The notes under the pieces are model-generated. The model searched no databases. It was given only the letters and a program-made list of their open reading frames with translations, and was not told where the DNA came from. A program made the translations under genes and the position numbers. This document shows, in pieces, positions 60,401 to 64,000 of a stretch of DNA of 64,000 nt (its first letter is position 1; every line of letters begins with the position of its first letter). Source of the DNA: Membranipora membranacea (taxonomy: Eukaryota; Bryozoa; Gymnolaemata; Cheilostomatida; Membraniporidae); assembly GCA_914767715.1 (NCBI GenBank), contig OU612070.1, positions 3,923,501 to 3,987,500 of the forward strand, written 5' to 3'.

Positions 60401-60986
60401 AATTCTTCCAGAGACATGGTGAAAAAGTTAATGGCAAGACAACTTTCTAGAATAAAAAACTGTATCTAAATATCACAGCAATTCAACCCAAGCAAACTGT
60501 TTCTAAAAGCAAAATTACGCAACGGTAAATAATAAATCATTTGACTTCAAATGATTTGAGTAGGTATGAACACAATTTTCGATAAAAAGAATTTGATAAA
60601 TAGAAAATATGAGAGACTTGTTTCAGCCTCAGCAGGGGTATGTATAAATATGTAACAATCTCAATCTGAATATGGCTATTATATATTATATCCTGTGTCC
60701 TGTGTACAATTAATTCTAATGAAAGCAAGGTCTCCACACTTCATTTTATTATAATTAAAAATCTGGTACTGGTACGTATTATGAATGTTTATGAGGTGAG
60801 ATCAGACCGGGAAACTAACACACATTTCTAAGAACAAATCATCTAATGTAATGACACTGAGCTCCCTACATGTAATCACGCCATTTCCCACATCTATTGG
60901 GGTCAAAACGCAAACCTTAGGAATAAGGCAATATATAAAAAAATGGCAGTTAGAATTAAAAAATCATTGATCAAAATAAGTGGTGA
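57424..60986. other. Spacer between the receptor gene and the coiled-coil gene
   Basis: It holds a GATGTAATT triplication (57576-57603) and a TTAA-MITE relative (59551-59863). A hAT-like end CTACGGCCCTG at 60272-60282 has no partner. The 3' UTR of the minus-strand coiled-coil gene lies at the right (AATAAA on the minus strand at 60745-60750). No further gene is seen. Confidence 0.45.
59551..59863. mobile_element. Diverged copy of the TTAA-flanked MITE
   Basis: It aligns over most of its length with 1505-1881, sharing AGGGCAACCA, CAGCCAGAATTC/CAACCAGAATTC and TGCATCGCGTAATGCACAAA. Small deletions occur, the ends are mutated and the TTAA flanks are lost, so it is older than the 1.5-kb copy. 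Confidence 0.8.
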
Positions 60987-63705
60987 TCACCTATAAGAGC
61001 TGATATCCCTGACTGGTCTGTGTTGTGGAGAGACAGTCCTACGGGGAGGAGATCCGCCCCTGCGCACTGGTGAGGGGGTGTTATGTATAGATGCTGTAGA
61101 CTCTGATAGTACCCCTTGTAAGCTGGATACGCGGTCCTGTAGATCATTCAATATACCGAGACTGTGTGTCTTCATTCCCTCCATGGCGTCTAAGTGACGC
61201 TGCATCTGTTCATGCATTCTCTGCCTACAGTGTATATTTTATTGTTGTCATTATATTCCCCAAGTGAAAAAGTGATTGGCCATTCGGATGTTTTATCAAT
61301 CAACTATAAGATGTTATATTGATTTAAGTTAATCAAGTATTTCCTGAAGTTACCAATACTAGTTGAAGATCAATTCTGGCAGATTTAATTCAAAGATAGA
61401 ACATCAGAGATAATTGTCAGTTGGTTATATTGAGATTACCTGACAATCTTCTGCTCAGCGTCCAGTTTCTTCCTCACATTACTGTTAGCCGAAGAGGCGG
61501 AGGAGGCTGATTTAAGAGGTGACAATGTGTGCTTAGTTGGACTGGATAACTTAAGAGGACTATCACCACTCTGACAGCTTAGCTGTCTACTCTGTACCTG
61601 TAAAATAACATAATGTGTTGTGTGCATGAAAAAAACTCAATAACGCTCATAAAAGCTCATAACTTAATAGTACCAGCAATTTCCTTCTATAGTAGGTGGG
61701 GACGGTATGAAAAAATCTGCCGTGAGGTAAAGAGACATAGAAACATGAGTGCTGATCTGATCGCCTGAGGGATCGGTTCAATTTACGATGACACCAAAGA
61801 TTCATGACAAAGAATAGCAGTTAGTTGTGAGATTCACGAGTTTCACTCTATTGCTGGGTCATAGAACTTAGTTTTCTGTATTTTCAAAGTGATGACAGCC
61901 GGTCGTACCCTGTTGAGGTTTTCTTTGAGAGCAATGACTTCATTGGTGATGAAGGACTTCTGAGTCCTGAGTTGATCCAGCTCGGTCTCAGCTTCTGCTC
62001 GAGATTTCTCCAGCTCTGCCATACCCATTGTTACTTCCTTCAAAAAGAAACAACACATGATAATGTATACATCACACCTATACCCATAACATAATAATAA
62101 ACAATATGTAGAACACAGTTAGTTGTGTTTCAAAGTATAAAGCCTCAATTACAGTCGGCACAATACTATACTTGCCAGTATTGTCTTTGTTGGATGGGTA
62201 TTGTAATCTTGTAACTTATGTTAGCATTCACCACAAGTAAGATTAAATCTCATAAAGCGCGTACAAGTAGAGTGGGAAGGCAGTGTGAGTGGAGAGAGAG
62301 CATGAAAGGGATCCAAAAAAATAATTTATACAACTTATCTGCCCAAAAAAACGGGCTATGATACATGTCAAATAGACAACTGTTCAAACAATAGTTCAAC
62401 TGTAAGTGAGAATGATCGGGCAAAATAAAACAAATAAGGATTTCGACGAGCTAATACCTGTTGTATGTCTTGCTTCAGACCAATGATGGTCTCCGCTATT
62501 TTATCATCTTTATCTGTCTGCAGTTCCAGAGTGAGGACATTTTTCTTGAGCATCTCTACATGTTCTCTGGCTGCCGTGAGCTCGGTGTCGAGTCTGTCTG
62601 CTCTCTGTGCGTGCTGCTGTGCTATACTCTCTAACTCCTCCATCTCACACTCACACTTCTCCTTCATTGATCGAGTTTCCTACACAACATACAACACAAA
62701 TAATTGGGGTAATTGGGGTAATTGTGTGGTGTAATTGTACACACATTCGGGTAAAGGCCAGCAAGAAGAATGGTGATACTGATTGGTAACAGTACAAAGC
62801 CACAATAAAAGGAGAAATGTTTGTTTGTGCTGTAAGATATGAGATTCGTTTAAAAATTTGGACATGTTCGTTTTTAAAGATACCATAAATACCGCAAAGC
62901 GATAGGGTAGAACTAGATATATTGTTCCGCATTCTTAAATAATATGAAGCCTGTATCAATGGGCAGCATTTGTTATAAGGATACCATAGTGATAACCATC
63001 CTTATCCAGTGCAGTGTCAATGAAATGGTCTCAACAAGAGAACATCACTGTGTGGTCTAACCAGAATATCGTAGCTAACAGAGGACATTAATCACTACAA
63101 TGTTACAGATGACTACACTCCAGCAGTTATTACTTTCTTAGCCTGAGATAGCTGATCAGACAATGACTGTATACGGTCATCAGACTGCTGTTTTACTTTA
63201 GTAAGAGAATCATTTCTAGTCTGCAGTCTCTGTGCAAACTCAGTCAGCCTCCTCATCAAGTCAGCATTAGTACACCTCTCACCATCCAAATCAGTCTCTG
63301 TTATAAAATACATATAGTGTAACTCTTTATCTAGATGGGCGTCATCAAACTGCTCATATAAGTGTTTGAGGGGGCTTGGGGTTCAAACTCAAGGAGGTGA
63401 ACTGAGAGTTAGAATTTAACAAACTGAAACTTTGTATTGAAAAAATACAACAAAGGTACATGGTGTTCTTCTTTAACTACCACATTCCCAAATATAGGAT
63501 ATAAATAGCTGACAGTATAAAACTCAGACTCACCAACTTGTTGTATTTTAGCCTTGAGATCGGCGAGGTTACCGTGCTCTTTTCTGTGCCTGTTAATCTC
63601 GGACATAAGACGGGATAATTCACGGGTCAGCTCCTCCACTCTTGTCTGACACACCTGCTGCTGATCTCTCATGTGAGATAACTCCCGCTCAGCTCTCTCC
63701 GTCAT
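60987..63705 (-). CDS. 3' part of a coiled-coil protein gene (six exons seen)
   Basis: In gene order the exons are 63534-63705, 63134-63297, 62458-62679, 61909-62037, 61440-61597 and 60987-61224. All have GT-AG borders and compatible phases (0, 1, 0, 0, 0, 2 at their starts), giving about 360 residues up to a TGA. The first four exons are long coiled coil rich in Glu, Gln, Arg and Leu heptads (for example RAERELSHMRDQQQ, RCTNADLMRRLTEFAQRLQ, AREHVEMLKKNVLTLELQ, KSRAEAETELDQLRTQK). Exon 5 is Ser-rich and returns to helix. The last exon ends in a basic Ser-Pro tail with SPVRRGGSPPRR and SPQHRPVRD, candidate proline-directed kinase sites. Exon 1 here may begin upstream; the gene very likely continues beyond the window. 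The composition recalls centrosome or ciliary-rootlet proteins, but I cannot name a family. Confidence 0.75.
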
Positions 63706-64000
63706 CTATAACATGGAATCAAAGCAATTTGATATAAGAGCGGCAATCATATCTAGATTTATCCTACAATAGCACATGGTAAGGAGTATCCCACAATGCA
63801 ACGCAATTTTCTGGGAATCCAAGTTATATTTCTGAACTCGCAAGTTGTTGTATCGTGGAAATCCTGTAAACATGTCTAAGGACGGACATTACGATATGGA
63901 CGTTAGTACAACACCAGTCAAATCATGGACAATGAAAACCCTGTGGACATTTTTTTCATTGGTAGTATTTTTCACAGGCATAAACAAAAAGCCATCTGAT
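63706..64000. other. Intron or 5' flank of the coiled-coil gene
   Basis: No further exon of the coiled-coil gene can be defended here. An acceptor at 63706-63708 (minus strand) shows that at least one more exon lies upstream. Confidence 0.5.

Overview
The window is nuclear DNA of an animal. It has spliced genes with GT-AG introns, AATAAA poly(A) signals, AT-rich spacers and many decayed transposable elements. Temptin-like secreted proteins, 7TM receptors and introns from about 70 bp to over 1 kb fit a marine invertebrate, possibly a sponge or another early-branching animal. That placement is inference; nothing here fixes the species.

Layout. 1-31.8 kb is gene-poor: a TTAA-flanked MITE (1.5 kb), a broken CR1/Jockey-type LINE (about 3.0-5.4 kb), a small single-pass membrane protein gene on the minus strand (5.74-6.18 kb), a weak two-exon gene model (10.5-11.0 kb), and then a dense set of foldback and inverted-repeat elements (16-29 kb). 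These include a 588-bp near-perfect foldback, relatives that share TAAGGGGACTTAG ends and carry internal minisatellites, a pair of head-to-head tRNA-derived SINEs, and a 1.4-kb element whose long terminal repeats are built from TGGAATGAACG-like motifs.

31.8-43.9 kb holds the main gene content: three tandem plus-strand paralogues of a temptin-like secreted protein, each with the same four exons and the same intron phases. Each predicts a signal peptide, a temptin core with a calcium-loop motif (DxDxDGxxNxxE), a cysteine-rich extension, an acidic linker and a hydrophobic C-terminus that looks like a GPI-attachment signal. The middle copy has a huge Gly-Asp expansion encoded by a GACGGT hexamer array. 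Intron 3 of every copy contains a small foldback, and an unrelated MITE entered two different introns.

51.1-57.4 kb holds two plus-strand rhodopsin-like 7TM receptor genes. The first looks truncated after TM5. The second is nearly complete, with a short first exon. 54.39-55.28 kb is a textbook non-autonomous hAT element (20-bp perfect ends, 8-bp target duplication) filled with TGACT/TGACTTGACT arrays. The window ends with the 3' part of a minus-strand coiled-coil gene (six phase-compatible exons, 61.0-63.7 kb).

Together: temptins are water-borne protein attractants in Aplysia, so a local temptin family beside 7TM receptors could be part of a chemical-signalling neighbourhood. The sequence does not show that these receptors sense these ligands.
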